The position numbers were made by a program, and so were the translations under genes. This document shows, in pieces, positions 44,758-55,583 of a stretch of 64,000 nt of DNA. The stretch's first letter is position 1. Every line of letters begins with the position of its first letter. Below the pieces are notes generated by a model. It was not told where the DNA came from, did no database searches, and saw only the letters and a list, made by a program, of their open reading frames with translations. This DNA comes from Gracilariopsis chorda (lineage: Eukaryota; Rhodophyta; Florideophyceae; Gracilariales; Gracilariaceae), in the NCBI GenBank assembly GCA_003194525.1, contig NBIV01000317.1:1-64000 (forward strand), read 5' to 3'.

Positions 44758-47730
44758 ACGCGATGACAAAAGAGATGAATGGCGCTAGAAAGCAAAACGC
44801 CAGAACATAAGGCGAATTACTTGTAAAAGCCTGGTGGAGATGGTGAAATCCGGTAATGCAGGTAATTCTGGAATATGTTCTCATCAAGGCACGACGAACA
44901 GAAATTTCGCTGAAAGTTCTTGTAACTTAGTGTTGCATTATTACGTCAATAGCTGTGAAAAAAGTGACAACATATCATGATGTGCCGCTTAAACCTTTCC
45001 CCTTTCTGACGGGAACAAATTGGTCATTTCTAAAAACACCTTTTGATCATAAACCAAATTTGCGCCAAACGTTTGGGCTAGGGTCTATAAGACCACTGAT
45101 CTTATAGAAGGTCAAAGACTCAACTAAACCTTTACTTTTAGTTATTTTGATCTCTGGTTTTTGCTTTTTGTAGTTTCTACAAATTATGGAACATGTTTTT
45201 GTATAGCAAAAATTCTAAACTTTTTTATTTTATGCTAGGTAAGAAGCAAAAACGTTAGACAAGCAGACGATCTAATAGTGATGTGTTGGTAAAATATGTC
45301 TAATTTAATACAAAACTTCAAAGAACAAGCATTTTTGATATTACACACGCACTTTAGATTCAAACACACTGTTTTGGAGGCGTCTATAAGAGTTTCAAAA
45401 CTTTAAAAAATCAATCATTTGGCAACATTTCATCCTGACCGATAGACACTATAAAACAGCTGGGTTGTCGGGATTGAATTTGAGAGTTGCATTGTAGTTT
45501 TTAAAATTACAATGGAAGTCCGAATTGAGATCGTATTTGGTACTGTCCGTTAATTCGGCTTAATATACAATTGGTAGATAGGTACGATAAAAAGCGGCCG
45601 GCGGCGCACTCTGCACTTTCTGCCGGCCACACAGCTTTTCTTATGGGGCAGTTTTTCTGCAATGTATCAAATCGGTACGGCTTTTGATACAAGACGGGGT
45701 TGGAGAAGTGTAGAGGGTAATTTTTGACTGAATTTTTGAGAAAAAAATCAGATCCCTCGCACTTTTATTTCTGGCGAAAGTTAGATTTACCCCCCAACCA
45801 AGATTTGGTATTTGATGCTCTCACGAAAGTGGACACATGTAGAGTTGCGTGGCAATTGAGTGCATTCAGTTGCCACACAGTTAATGCGATTTCTGCTGTC
45901 AGCAACAGCTATTGGGCATAACCGTGTAGCATCAAATTCTTCGGTATGACTGTAGTATCCATCACTGTATTCGACCTTATTACACAACGTGAACGTTCAT
46001 ATTATGAACCGGTGCTAGACCACGTTGGCAGTCTGCTCAAAACTTCGTGAACACGGCATGTCCACGGGTTTACTAGAAGCCTACAAACGTTTAGAGAGGG
46101 ATCAAATGAGAGGGTCTAACTTAATCAAGCACAGACACACTGCGTTTCCGCCACACAGCCCGATGAAACGCCGAAGCGTCCAAACGGAAAGCTATCTTAG
46201 AAGCCGCGTGAACCCCAAGGTCGAACTTCAGTAAAAGCAAACCCGAACCCTGAGGCCCCTGTTTGGTCATCAACGGATGTGAGGTTGCAGAGGTTGCCTG
46301 AGGCTTATGACTGTCATGTGGAGGGCAAATGATGTAGATTTTTGAATCATTTTGAAGCTGTTGGCACGCCAGGACACGTGCCACGTATTTGATTCTTTTT
46401 AATAAATGGAAAAGGTTCACGATGTCCGTTCTTTTTGTTCTCCCTTCCGTAGTTTATGCCCCGAAACCTTGGCATCTTGTCGGCCGCTCAACAAGCTTGT
46501 ATACAAAGCTTTAAAAACGAAAATTGGTCAGTTACAAGCTGACTTTTGGATTCTGAGATTTGTGCAGGCAACAGAATGGAATTCATCCGACAGCTTCATT
46601 TTGAATAGTTACCAACCGGGGACTGGCCAATGTGGCAGTGCTTTACAGTCGATTGATGGCAAAGTGCAGCACTGACGGACCGCGAGACGTGAAGATGCGG
46701 TACGTGGTGAACTTCACACGGTGCATACTTGGAATAAGTGGGGCATTGTACAGTTTTCTTAGTCCCATGCGATGGCGAACAGACTGAGAAGCAAAATAAG
46801 GGATAGCTCAGCACTAGTTCCAAGAAAAGCGCTCTGGGGCGGTACATGAGAGAAGGGGGAAGGCCTGCATTGGTTTTGGCTACAGTAAGAAGATATACGG
46901 AGGGCGTCAGAAAGGACTGGCATTTTGGACGCAAGAACATGTATACATTCGTCGTTTTCGGGGCTCATAGCTATCCTTCACGACAGCCGGTGCTTACTCG
47001 AAAATAACGAGATTAGAGTTTGTCTTTTGGCAAATGACACAAACCAATTCTTGTGCGATAGCGTCGCAACGCACGATGGGAACCCTTGCCTCGAGAGAAT
47101 ATTCATGAAGTGGAGCTCCCAAGTTTTTTTGAACCATGCCCATTTTCTTTGACGTGGACATACTTTCCAATTGCTGTATTCCTTTTAGATGCCGAAATTG
47201 TGCAGCCGCACGTTCGCTGTGGCTCGAGATTCCTTCCCGCCGAAACAAAATGTCCATAATTTGATTCAGCCCAAGTGGATAGCTGCCTTGTCCAAACAGT
47301 CAAAGCTGCTTCCAAGCCACAGTATCATATGGTAAGAGCGTTAAAAGGATACAACAGTGGGCATCATGTTCATATCCTATCAGAGGTTCACTAATGCAAA
47401 GAGTCTTTGCCCGGCCAGAAAAGTACGTATCGAGGTACCTTTGTAGTGCCGGAAGAGTTCGATACGTTACCAACGAAGATGTTCGCATATCTTGGATATG
47501 GGAGATTTTGCTTATAATACACCACAGATTTGTCGTCAGAAACATGTTCATTTCGATTAATTGTCTTGCGAGCTTGTCGTTCTATGAACAAGCACGAGAA
47601 CATCAACGGCCCCTCCCTGGAGACTCTCCAAAGTTTCGTACATAAGGCGAGATCCGGTGTGGTAGGGCGGTCAGGCCAACCATCTCGCCAACCACGTTGG
47701 GCATCTGTTGTTCACTTGGTCATCTTCGCA
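44758..47730. other. About 3 kb without a recognisable gene
   Basis: AT-rich to about 46 kb. Short stem-loops include TATCAAA...TTTGATA near 45665-45690. Open frames of up to 114 codons on both strands (for example minus 46596-46940 and plus 46406-46675) lack motifs. The 3' half contains the 5' flank of the PI-PLC gene. Confidence 0.35.
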
Positions 47731-49131
47731 ATGGAGCAATACGAGTCAATTCCTAAAATGGCCTCGGACAGTTCTACCGACGAGAACGTCGGCTTGGTGT
47801 CCAGCTCTATTCGCCGTCCACGCTCGAGAATCAGCCGTGTGCTGCTTTCAGTTCTTGTGCTGGCAATGCTTGCATGTGTTGTGGTTATACCGTTAAGGCG
47901 CCAATCTGACTCGCTCTCGCACTATGTCGTCTCACCAAGTCCTGTCGGTGCACTAATCAAATCTCGTCTGACCGTTCTCGACGAGGATTCCAAGTCGGAG
48001 GGTACCATTTCGTCGTCGTCATCCCCTGCGTCATGGCTTACAAGCGCAGTAGAGGATTGGATGGTTGATCTTCCAAGCAGCAAATCTATCGCTCACGTGT
48101 CTATTCCTGGTACTCACGATTCAGGGGCGCGCTTTGGAGGCGTAGGTTGTGAGACGCAGTCTTGGACGATTGAGAAGCAGTTGAAGGCTGGTATTCGCTT
48201 CTTTGACATTAGGTGTCGAATCGCTGGCACAGTGTTCTCTATACATCATGGCCCCTGTTTCCAAGAAATGTTTTTTGGAGATGTTTTGATCGATGTGCAA
48301 GACTTTCTCTACGCCCACCCGAATGAGTTCGTGATTATGAACATCCAAGAAGAACACAAACCAATGAGCGGATCTTCTTCGTTTTCATCCATCTGGTCTA
48401 CGTACAGGAGTCGCTTCAACAGCTTATTCGTTGACTCCCGCAGTTCTTTGCCAACTGTAGGGCAAGTTCGAGGAAAGGTCTTGCTCATAAGCACACTTTC
48501 ATTGGGTAAAGGAATTAAGTGGGATAGTGCTCTGACAGAAACTCAGAACATCTACAAGGTCTACGCGCTATTGAACGACAACCCGTTCGGTTCGAGCACT
48601 GCTTCTATCGGACAGAAGAAGAAACTGGTGAGATCGTATATTGAAAAAGCGGCATCGTCTTCCAAACTCGTGCTTAACTTCTTGTCCGGAGCGGAGGGTA
48701 TGATCCTGAAAGATGTCGCGAGAAGTACAAATCAAAATGCATACGAGCACATCGGTGCATACAACGGCGCAAAGCGAGTAGGTGTGATTATCATGGACTT
48801 CCCTGGAGAGAAGCTTGTGTATCGAGTCATCAAGACCAACTTCGAGGCTACCGAGTATTGTGAGCCGAGAACGTGGCGCACACAAAGCGGAAAGACATGG
48901 GCCGAATTCCGGATGCCTCGAGCAGTTGTGGGAACCTCCATTAGCATTAAAGGAGGGGCCTATTACAAGTACAGTTTCCCGAAATGCCATCGCGCTACTT
49001 GGACTGATTTGCGATTTGTGTGCAGTTCTTCCAGCAGAACTTGGGAGGTTGCTTCTGGCTCATGGGACGCTGATGCATGGTGCCATAACAGCAATACCAA
49101 CCAAGACTATCTTGCAGTGGGAGTTCTGTGA
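47731..49131 (+). CDS. Membrane-anchored PI-PLC X-domain protein
   Basis: 466 residues; the start at 47731 (MEQYESIPKMAS) is preferred over upstream in-frame codons because it yields a typical type II membrane protein. The cytosolic tail ends in basic RRPRSR, then comes one helix (about 37-55, VLLSVLVLAMLACVVVIPL) and a luminal or extracellular domain. The X domain starts at about 115: AHVSIPGTHDSGARF (His129, first catalytic His), IRFFDIRCR (Asp159, Arg161) and FSIHHGPCF (second His, 172/173). Phe/Ile strands and NEFVIMNIQEEH follow. The layout is that of the bacterial-type, Ca-independent PI-PLC, which cleaves phosphatidylinositol or GPI anchors. No Y domain is present. The last 100 residues form a Cys/Trp-rich beta region (EYCEPRTWRTQSG, then CHNSNTNQDYLAVGVL). 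The frame is intact; an AATAAAG polyadenylation-like signal is at about 49159. A Harbinger element is inserted about 180 bp downstream. Confidence 0.9.
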   Translation: MEQYESIPKMASDSSTDENVGLVSSSIRRPRSRISRVLLSVLVLAMLACVVVIPLRRQSDSLSHYVVSPSPVGALIKSRLTVLDEDSKSEGTISSSSSPASWLTSAVEDWMVDLPSSKSIAHVSIPGTHDSGARFGGVGCETQSWTIEKQLKAGIRFFDIRCRIAGTVFSIHHGPCFQEMFFGDVLIDVQDFLYAHPNEFVIMNIQEEHKPMSGSSSFSSIWSTYRSRFNSLFVDSRSSLPTVGQVRGKVLLISTLSLGKGIKWDSALTETQNIYKVYALLNDNPFGSSTASIGQKKKLVRSYIEKAASSSKLVLNFLSGAEGMILKDVARSTNQNAYEHIGAYNGAKRVGVIIMDFPGEKLVYRVIKTNFEATEYCEPRTWRTQSGKTWAEFRMPRAVVGTSISIKGGAYYKYSFPKCHRATWTDLRFVCSSSSRTWEVASGSWDADAWCHNSNTNQDYLAVGVL

Positions 49132-49312
49132 AGAAGCTTAACTTCTTAAGTATTCGCAAATAAAGAGATAATATAGATTTAGGCGCCGAACCTAAACGAG
49201 ATACGCGCAAAGAAATACTCGACCTTGAAAGAACTGACAAGGATAGATGAATGCATTTGTTCGGAAAGGAAGCGCTTACCAAGAGTATGGTAAAACGAAA
49301 ACAATAGAGAAT

Positions 49313-49315
49313 TTA
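49313..49315. repeat. TTA target-site duplication, left
   Basis: TTA immediately outside the left inverted repeat; the partner is at 56918-56920. PIF/Harbinger elements typically duplicate TWA. Confidence 0.8.
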
Positions 49316-49444
49316 CGCCGTACAAATTCTCGTACAATTATGGTATACACCAGGGACAAGATGCACACTTGTCATTTGTGGCTACGAAACGTACGAGAAT
49401 TTCATACGAATTCTCGTACAAACCACCATCCATACGAGTAGCTG

Positions 49445-50411
49445 ATGGTATTTCGCAGACGACGCGCTACGTTTGAACGGCTCTCTGACCATCAGCACGT
49501 CCGGGCATTCCGAAAAGTAGTCGAAAGACGCCAAAGCTATGCAGACTACAACAGGGTTGCCCGAAATAACTTAAACCCATTCTCCCGAGCTACCAAAACA
49601 GTCTGTCTTATCGTCCGCTACGCAAAAACTGAAGCAATTTTGGTTTAGTCAAGCATATAATTTTTTTCTTCTCCAGGCGGTGCGAAAATCTGACGCGCAT
49701 GTTCCAGAATGGGGCAAAACTGACGTGATATTTGATAAAGTGCTGAATACTTTTCTTGCAGTTGTTCCTAGTGCAGTATTTTTGTATATGAATCGTTCAC
49801 CACGGAAGACGCTAATCAATCGATTCAAAAGGCCTGTGGCTATACAAAGAGTGGATAATACGCGCAATGTGTCCGCAACTGGATTTGTTGAAGAGTGGGG
49901 TGAAAAAGTTGTGCTGCTAGATGATTTTATTCTTAAAATGGACTGAAAAACAGAAGCGGTGAAGGTAGAAAAAGAAGAGATTAGTGCACATGAGAAGAAA
50001 CTAATTGATGCCAGTGAAGAAATACGCAAGAAGGCTATGAAAAGCAAGACAATTGCAGTGCAAAGTGACGGTGGTACCGATATCTTGAAATCGCCAAGCA
50101 GGAAACGCGGTCGACATTTTGAGGTTTCTAATTCTGCTGACGATATGATAGTTTTTCTTCTCGAGCAATCGAAAGAACGTCAACTATTACAGCAAAAGCG
50201 GTTTGACACGGAACAAGAACGCTTGAAGAAGGAATGAAAAAGAAACGAGAAAGATCGGCAACATTTTGAGGCTTCGAGGAGAGAAGCGGACAGTAGATTG
50301 GAGCTTGAGAGGTAAAGATGTGAAATGGAAAAGAAAAAGCGTGCTCTAGCACTTGCAGGGAGGAAAAAGATGATTGGTTTGATTGAAGCTCTGACAAAGA
50401 AGCTTCAGTGA
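49445..50411 (+). pseudogene. Harbinger accessory protein (Myb-like, coiled coil), with stops
   Basis: The start at 49445 gives MVFRRRRATFERLSDHQH. The frame changes between 49642 and 49677, where a 34-nt GT...AG stretch with a T-rich tract could be a very short intron. The continuation reads PEWGKTDVIFDKVLNTFLAV, NRFKRPVAIQRVDNTRNVSA, then KKLIDASEEIRKKAMKSKT, SRKRGRHF and a charged coiled coil (KERQLLQQKRFDTEQERLKK). TGA at 49944 and 50235 and a TAA at about 50313 interrupt it; the end is TGA at 50409. Position next to the left end and composition match accessory proteins that help the transposase bind. Domain identity is inferred from layout. Confidence 0.6.
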
Positions 50412-51222
50412 GGTAAACGGGGTATGAGAGTATATTAATTGGTTTGTTTACCGCAGTTGGTATTTCACAGGTTGCTCTTATTTCGTCCGTGCGATTTTGC
50501 AGTTAGAACGGCCTGTTTGTTCATGCGCCTGTTTACGTGTTTTCAAGATGACTGTCTGACTGAGTGCTATATTGCAAGGGGTTTTCCTCTTTTTTCTCCA
50601 CTTAATGGAGCTGTTTGGAGGCGGGATCTGCTGGTTCTGTGAAGCAATAAACATATTCACGTTTTCACCGTGAGACACTTGGTGCTGCGCCAAAGTGCAA
50701 AGGGAACAGCAAGGGCATCTTCACTTTCATACTAGGAAAAACATCGCAGAAGTATTGATTGGTTTCCGACTGCGTCTTCATACCTAAGAAGTACTGAAAA
50801 GCACATGTGAGAGATTCTGCCAAGCAATTTCGACTTGGAAAGGATACTACGGTATATGCTCATGATTCGTTTTTGGGTTTGAGGTTGCGGTTTGTGATTT
50901 TGTGTCCGAACAAATGCTAGTTACAATGCTATAGAAGGTAAAGAAGGACAGCTTGTTCCGTTCCCCAAACGCTTTGCATTAGGTAAGGGTTGAAGGGTTA
51001 TCGTTCTTCGTGTCAACGTACCTCTATTCTTGCGTCTATCCTACAAGCTGGTTGTGCAACGCCACTTGTCTATCTACTGGAAGCACATCCACGGGTCCGT
51101 GCACGATAACACACTAAGCTCAATCCGTTACAATACTTCGTTTGGAATGTAAACGGATATGTCTCTGACGTGCATGCTATATTCTCGAACCTCTAGGAAT
51201 TCTACACTGGACTCTGAAAAAC
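50412..51222. other. Element-internal, no recognised gene
   Basis: No convincing open frame. It is part of Harbinger element 2. Confidence 0.35.
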
Positions 51223-51483
51223 ATGTCTACCATGGGTCTATCAGCAGCTCTCTTCGTTTGTCAACACCTGTGGTTTGTCAATGTTTCATGGTTTCTCCGA
51301 AGAGATCGCAAAGCACGGGAGATGGCCAGAAAGAAGCTAGGCCCTCATGAGATACGCAACCACCTACTATATACAATGTCTCACCCTTCGTATCCAAAGC
51401 CATTGTATATGGCGTTTGAAGTTGCAGCAGTACTGCTCAGTTCCGCATGGAATGGCATGTTGCTTTACACTAACAGTTTATGA
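51223..51483 (+). pseudogene. Fragment of a membrane protein, unidentified
   Basis: The 86-codon frame has two hydrophobic helices (AALFVCQHLWFVNVSWFL and FEVAAVLLSSAWNGMLLY). Between them is a charged loop, RRDRKAREMARKKLGPHEI. The pattern recalls C-terminal helices of TLC-type or similar membrane proteins, but no family is claimed. It lies between the accessory gene and the Tul1-like fragment, so it may be a third captured host piece. The remainder to 51856 shows nothing. Confidence 0.35.
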
Positions 51484-51856
51484 GCTATCTTGTCTGTGAA
51501 ACCGAGAGCTTAGCGGCTTTCAAAGAATTAACGTTGCGCACAGCAACATGACTGTACATAAGGACTAAAATGGAAAGCATGTTAAAGCAACAAAATCGAC
51601 GCCCGTCTGGTGTATACCACCCCGATCTCATTTCAATATACCCATGCACAATACCCAATCACCCTCCCTCTACAAACCCTGTTACATGACCTGGTGCAAA
51701 TTTCTCTCCTTCTAAAGTTGGTCTAATGAACCAACGACTGCATGAAATCGACTTGACAACACATCATCGCAGCACCATTCACCACTAGATGCATTGGTGA
51801 CTCAAAATCTCTATCGGCAATTCCTGCATATTTGCGCCTAAGAGGTACACATGACA

Positions 51857-53073
51857 TCAAGGCGGTGGAACCGGAGTCCGGCGTAGAGTACACTCCAGGC
51901 GTATTTCAAGCCACTTCTCCAGGCTGTCGCTGTAAAAGAAATGATCACATGGGGTAGCCATCCGCTCTCTAGAGTTCACAGGTACCGGTTCCATGCATAT
52001 ACAACACTCTCGGAGGGCTCAGGATCGGCATCTGGGGCTAGCATTTCGTCCTCGCTAGCACCAGCTTCAAGGTCCACTGAATCGTCATCTACGACGATGG
52101 GACGAAATTAGTCATACTTTTCCGGAAGAAGTTCTTTCGGTATAAACCAGTGCGGGCCAAATTTGTACTGCGACAAGAGAATTGTAGCTTGTGTGCTTAG
52201 CCATACAACCAGAGTAATGGCCGATGCAGGTTGCGGCTGCACGTACAGAAACTTGTGAGGGCAGCCCCAGAAGTACAATGGGATAGCAAGATGAGTGACG
52301 GTTGTACCGATAATATACGAAGGAAGCAGAGGACGACGATGGTTTTCGACAGCATTGAGTACTATTTGTGATACCCAGAAGGAAAACGAGGCAAACAGAA
52401 AGAACCGCATATGGTTTTGGAGCTGATAAAAAAGAAGAATACCAATAAACAATGAGCCGTGAAATCGGGAATATAGCGTGGAGAGTTCTCGGCGCATCGC
52501 CTCCCAGCCTTCAGAGAAACCAGAAGGGCGGCGTGCCTTCCATATGAGCAACATCCATCTCATTAAACAGATGGAGAAGCAGATGAACTTGAAGAAAGCA
52601 GCAGTAGCAAACGCATTGAAAAGCGGCTGCACAGCGATGCCCATAGTGAGATGTCCAAGGCACAGGTAAGAGTCTGCAACAGCTTGCAAGTTCACGGTCA
52701 TTAAAGAGACACGACGAGCGCCAGCTTGGGTGCTTGTAATTTCCATCTGTCTGATGAGAACAATAACTTGTATAAAGGCGACGACAGTGACAAGCAGAGT
52801 GTAGTTAATAGCCTTGCCAAAAAGAGTTACCGTGTCGAGGGTGAACAGAACGAGGGATACTCTGGTTTGACATTGCTTGGATACAAAAACACCTTTCATC
52901 TCTACAAACTCATCAGTGCGGTCCAGTTGACTGCCCGACAAAACTCTAAATGTTGGGATCGAGGCGCTGTGCGTCGCTTTCGCTAGGGGTCTCATCGGTG
53001 AACTGTCCCTCGGTGACATGAAAAGTGGCATGAAAGGCGCACTGCGCGGCAATGAGGGATCGAGGGATGGCAC
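51857..53073 (-). pseudogene. Tul1/DSC1-type transmembrane RING E3 ligase, 5'-truncated and RING-damaged
   Basis: From 53073 a 321-codon frame encodes six or seven helices with blocks diagnostic of the family: SLMTVNLQAVADSYLCLGHL, FNAFATAAFFKFICFSICLM, EGWEAMRRELSTLYSRF, RPLLPSYIIGTTVTHLAIP, YFWGCPHKF and FIPKELLPEKY. TAA at 52110-52108 interrupts it. An acidic linker follows, and the RING segment (52003-51857) is in another frame: CICMEPVP, TPCDHFFYSDSLEKW, ECTLRRTPVPPP. Against the RING-H2 pattern the first Cys pair is one residue short, one His is Tyr, one Cys is Ser and the last Cys is Arg. The luminal N-terminal half is absent: an ASPM fragment begins 90 bp upstream. Intact homologues ubiquitinate Golgi/endosomal membrane proteins. 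Confidence 0.85.
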
Positions 53074-53163
53074 GTTGCGCTCGGTACTGTTTGCAATGCT
53101 TTTGTAATCTTGGAGATACAGCCTTGAAGAAGCCTTCTTCCGTAGTATTGAGTTTGGTAAATG

Positions 53164-55440
53164 TTAATCCACTTCTCTTTCCGCGTGCTGCTGTACATAT
53201 TCCAGGCGCTCCTTCGCGCCTCTGCCTAGCTCTACTTGTTTGAAAAGATAGGCAGTCATGAGAGTCATTAACCTCCCAAATGAATCTTCTTTGAGGCGCG
53301 AAATAAATGGAGGGGCTAGGGCAGCCACAGCGGAAATAGAAATGTTTGGTAATGCCCCTAGCCGTTGACAAGCTCCTTCGAATAGCTTAATATTGCTTCC
53401 TACAATCCCTAATTCCTCAACCGAGTTCTGTTCATCCCGAATTTCTGCAGGTGGGACGCGAATTATGTCCTTGACTTCAATCATGCCAGGATGAAGCTGA
53501 TGCAGAAGGATACAGAGTACAGCACAGTCCCTGAAGCTTTCCGTGAAGTCTACAACCTTTACTCGGTGAATACTACATACGGTTGCATACCACTGAAGAA
53601 ACTTTCGTATACAATCTTTGTCTGTGCGTTGATAGATAACCAATCTGCTTGGACTCTTGATCGGTGGGCTTAGTTTTCGAAATTTCTCCGGTGAGCTACA
53701 CCACACAGCATTCGCCGTGCGGGCACGGAATTCGTCCTGTGCTGCACTGAGACTTTTGTCTAACAGTGAGTTGTCCAGAAGTTTGATTTCGATCTAGAGC
53801 TCAGCGATCTCCCACAGAAGGGCCACGATTTCAGGTATGTTACCGTCTATGATTTCTCTTGCGGTTGCCTTCCATTGAACTTTAGCGCGGAGTCGATCTG
53901 TAGCGTATTTGCTTATCGTAACCAACGCAATCATTATGTTAAATGAGTGCTTTTTGTGCCTTGTCGCATCACTGAGCCGGCTACCATAATTGTATTTCAT
54001 CTGTTGCAGAGGACGAGGGTCACCAGTGAGCAATGAAGCAAGCTTGCAAGAGCGGATCCCATCTCGTAAATCTGTGCCAAGATCTCGGACTGCAAAATTA
54101 CTGATTCGATCCCACGGCGGACAGTCGTATTCTAGTCTGTATCCAAGGTCTCCAAGAAAACGATTCAGACTATCAAGAGTTTGCAAGCATATTTGGCTCA
54201 GTTTATCAACGACTTCTTGAGACTTGTGAACAGATGAGTCCGGTTTGAACAATGGAAATGGAAGGTTGTTGACAACATCTGTGTCTTGTGCAGCATGATC
54301 CCACAACATGATGAGCAACAGCGTGCAATAGGGAAGAATTACATTCTGCTTGACGGAGTCCATATTAGAAGACGGAGTGAAAACTGTGCTTGCGCTAGTA
54401 ATGGTAAACTTTCATGCAACAGGATTCTCTCTGGTAAAATAGTTGCGCAGAATGTAGTCGACAAGTTTCTGTTGTAAGACTGCCAAGTCTATTCTCTTGT
54501 TCGGCGTATTTTCAGCTTGCTGTAGCACGTCGTCAATTTGAAGAGCGAAATTGGTGTGCAAGATAAGGCCCAGGCCCAACAGAAGCCAAATAGAATTATA
54601 GGAAAATGTGAGCAGAGAAACTAACTGCTCAAACTTAGGTTGTTCTGTAGCAATAGAAACAGCAGCACTGAAGGACAAGTTGGCGTTCTTGATGTGGTTG
54701 CCAAAGCGCAGTACCTCAGCATTGAATGCGGGGCCCCTGTAGAAGCAGAGCACAGCTTTGTATTGTGCAATGAAGACATCTGATGAGGCGAAGTTTTGAG
54801 TTGGGAAATAGGATGCAGATGAAGAAAGATCACCAAGCTCGGGGTTTAGCCAAAGAACTAGGTCGCCAACTTGACACTGCTGCCAAATTTCTGGATTGGT
54901 CTAAACATACTTCCTTTTGAAGCAAGGAGTACCTTTCAAAGAGGCAGTGGCGGGTCGTGCATGTGACAAGCGGCGTACGGATGATGCGGCAATGGAGAGG
55001 GTGGTGGCAGAAGGGGGTCGCTTAGGCAACGGCGTTCGTAGAATATTATTGGAGTTCTCATACGCCGATGCAGCTGAAGATATGGATGGACGCGCTCTGG
55101 TGGCTCTTGTTGTGATTGGAGTAGGGAAGAGACGTTTGCCAACAGTTGCGGGCGGGGGTGCGTAGGATGCTCGACGTTGGTCGTTCTCTTTGTCCGGATC
55201 AACCAGATGAAACATTGCAAGAAGTGGCCGTGATTATGGCCTTGAAATCTGCATTGATGAGGTTGGAAGTGACGCAGAATTTGGGAAGAGGTGTAACTTA
55301 GAAACAGAATCCACATGAGCTCGAGCCAGTCGTTTGGTATGGGGCAGAAGACGTCCTGTTCTACCTGGAGATGCAACAAAGTCTGCCAAGTTCGTGGTGC
55401 CAGCGCCAATGCGTTTTTGTACTCTCTCCAAACCACCCAT
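53164..55440 (-). pseudogene. ASPM/Asp-like spindle-pole protein, CH-domain part, nonsense codons only
   Basis: One continuous frame of 759 codons has internal stops TAA 55234, TAG 54901, TGA 54412 and TAG 53794, no frameshift, and a terminal TAA at 53164. Order: a Ser/Arg/Pro-rich leader (AYENSNNILRTPLPKRPPSA); FEQLVSLLTFSYNSIWLLLG (ASPM SYNPLWLRIG block); FAVRDLGTDLRDGIRSCKLASLL (first CH domain); IVALLWEIAEL; FLQWYATVCSIHRVKVVDF then FRDCAVLCILLHQLHPGMI (second CH domain); CQRLGALPNIS. The match to the tandem CH region of ASPM is close in order and spacing. The TAG at 53794 falls where ASPM relatives have Gln, and the TGA where an Arg is expected. IQ repeats that should follow are missing. 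The protein would act at spindle poles. Confidence 0.8.
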
Positions 55441-55583
55441 TCAGCTTCTCATTTTTTTCGAGTCAGCACTTCGGGACAGTGAAAGGCTTTCGGGTGCGGT
55501 GGTAGCATTCTTATTGACAGTTTCTTTCGTCGACTGCCAAACAAAATATCACATCTGCGATATATCGGTGTGTCCTTATATGG

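Noticed and set aside
49643..49676. 34-nt GT...AG intron in the Harbinger-2 accessory gene as a firm call
   Set aside because: It restores the frame, but it is far shorter than the 63- and 85-nt introns seen here and lacks a branch motif; a simple indel is equally likely.
54936..55436. 166-codon minus-strand frame overlapping the ASPM leader
   Set aside because: Different frame from the one that runs on into the CH domains; His/Pro-rich translation of the same low-complexity DNA.
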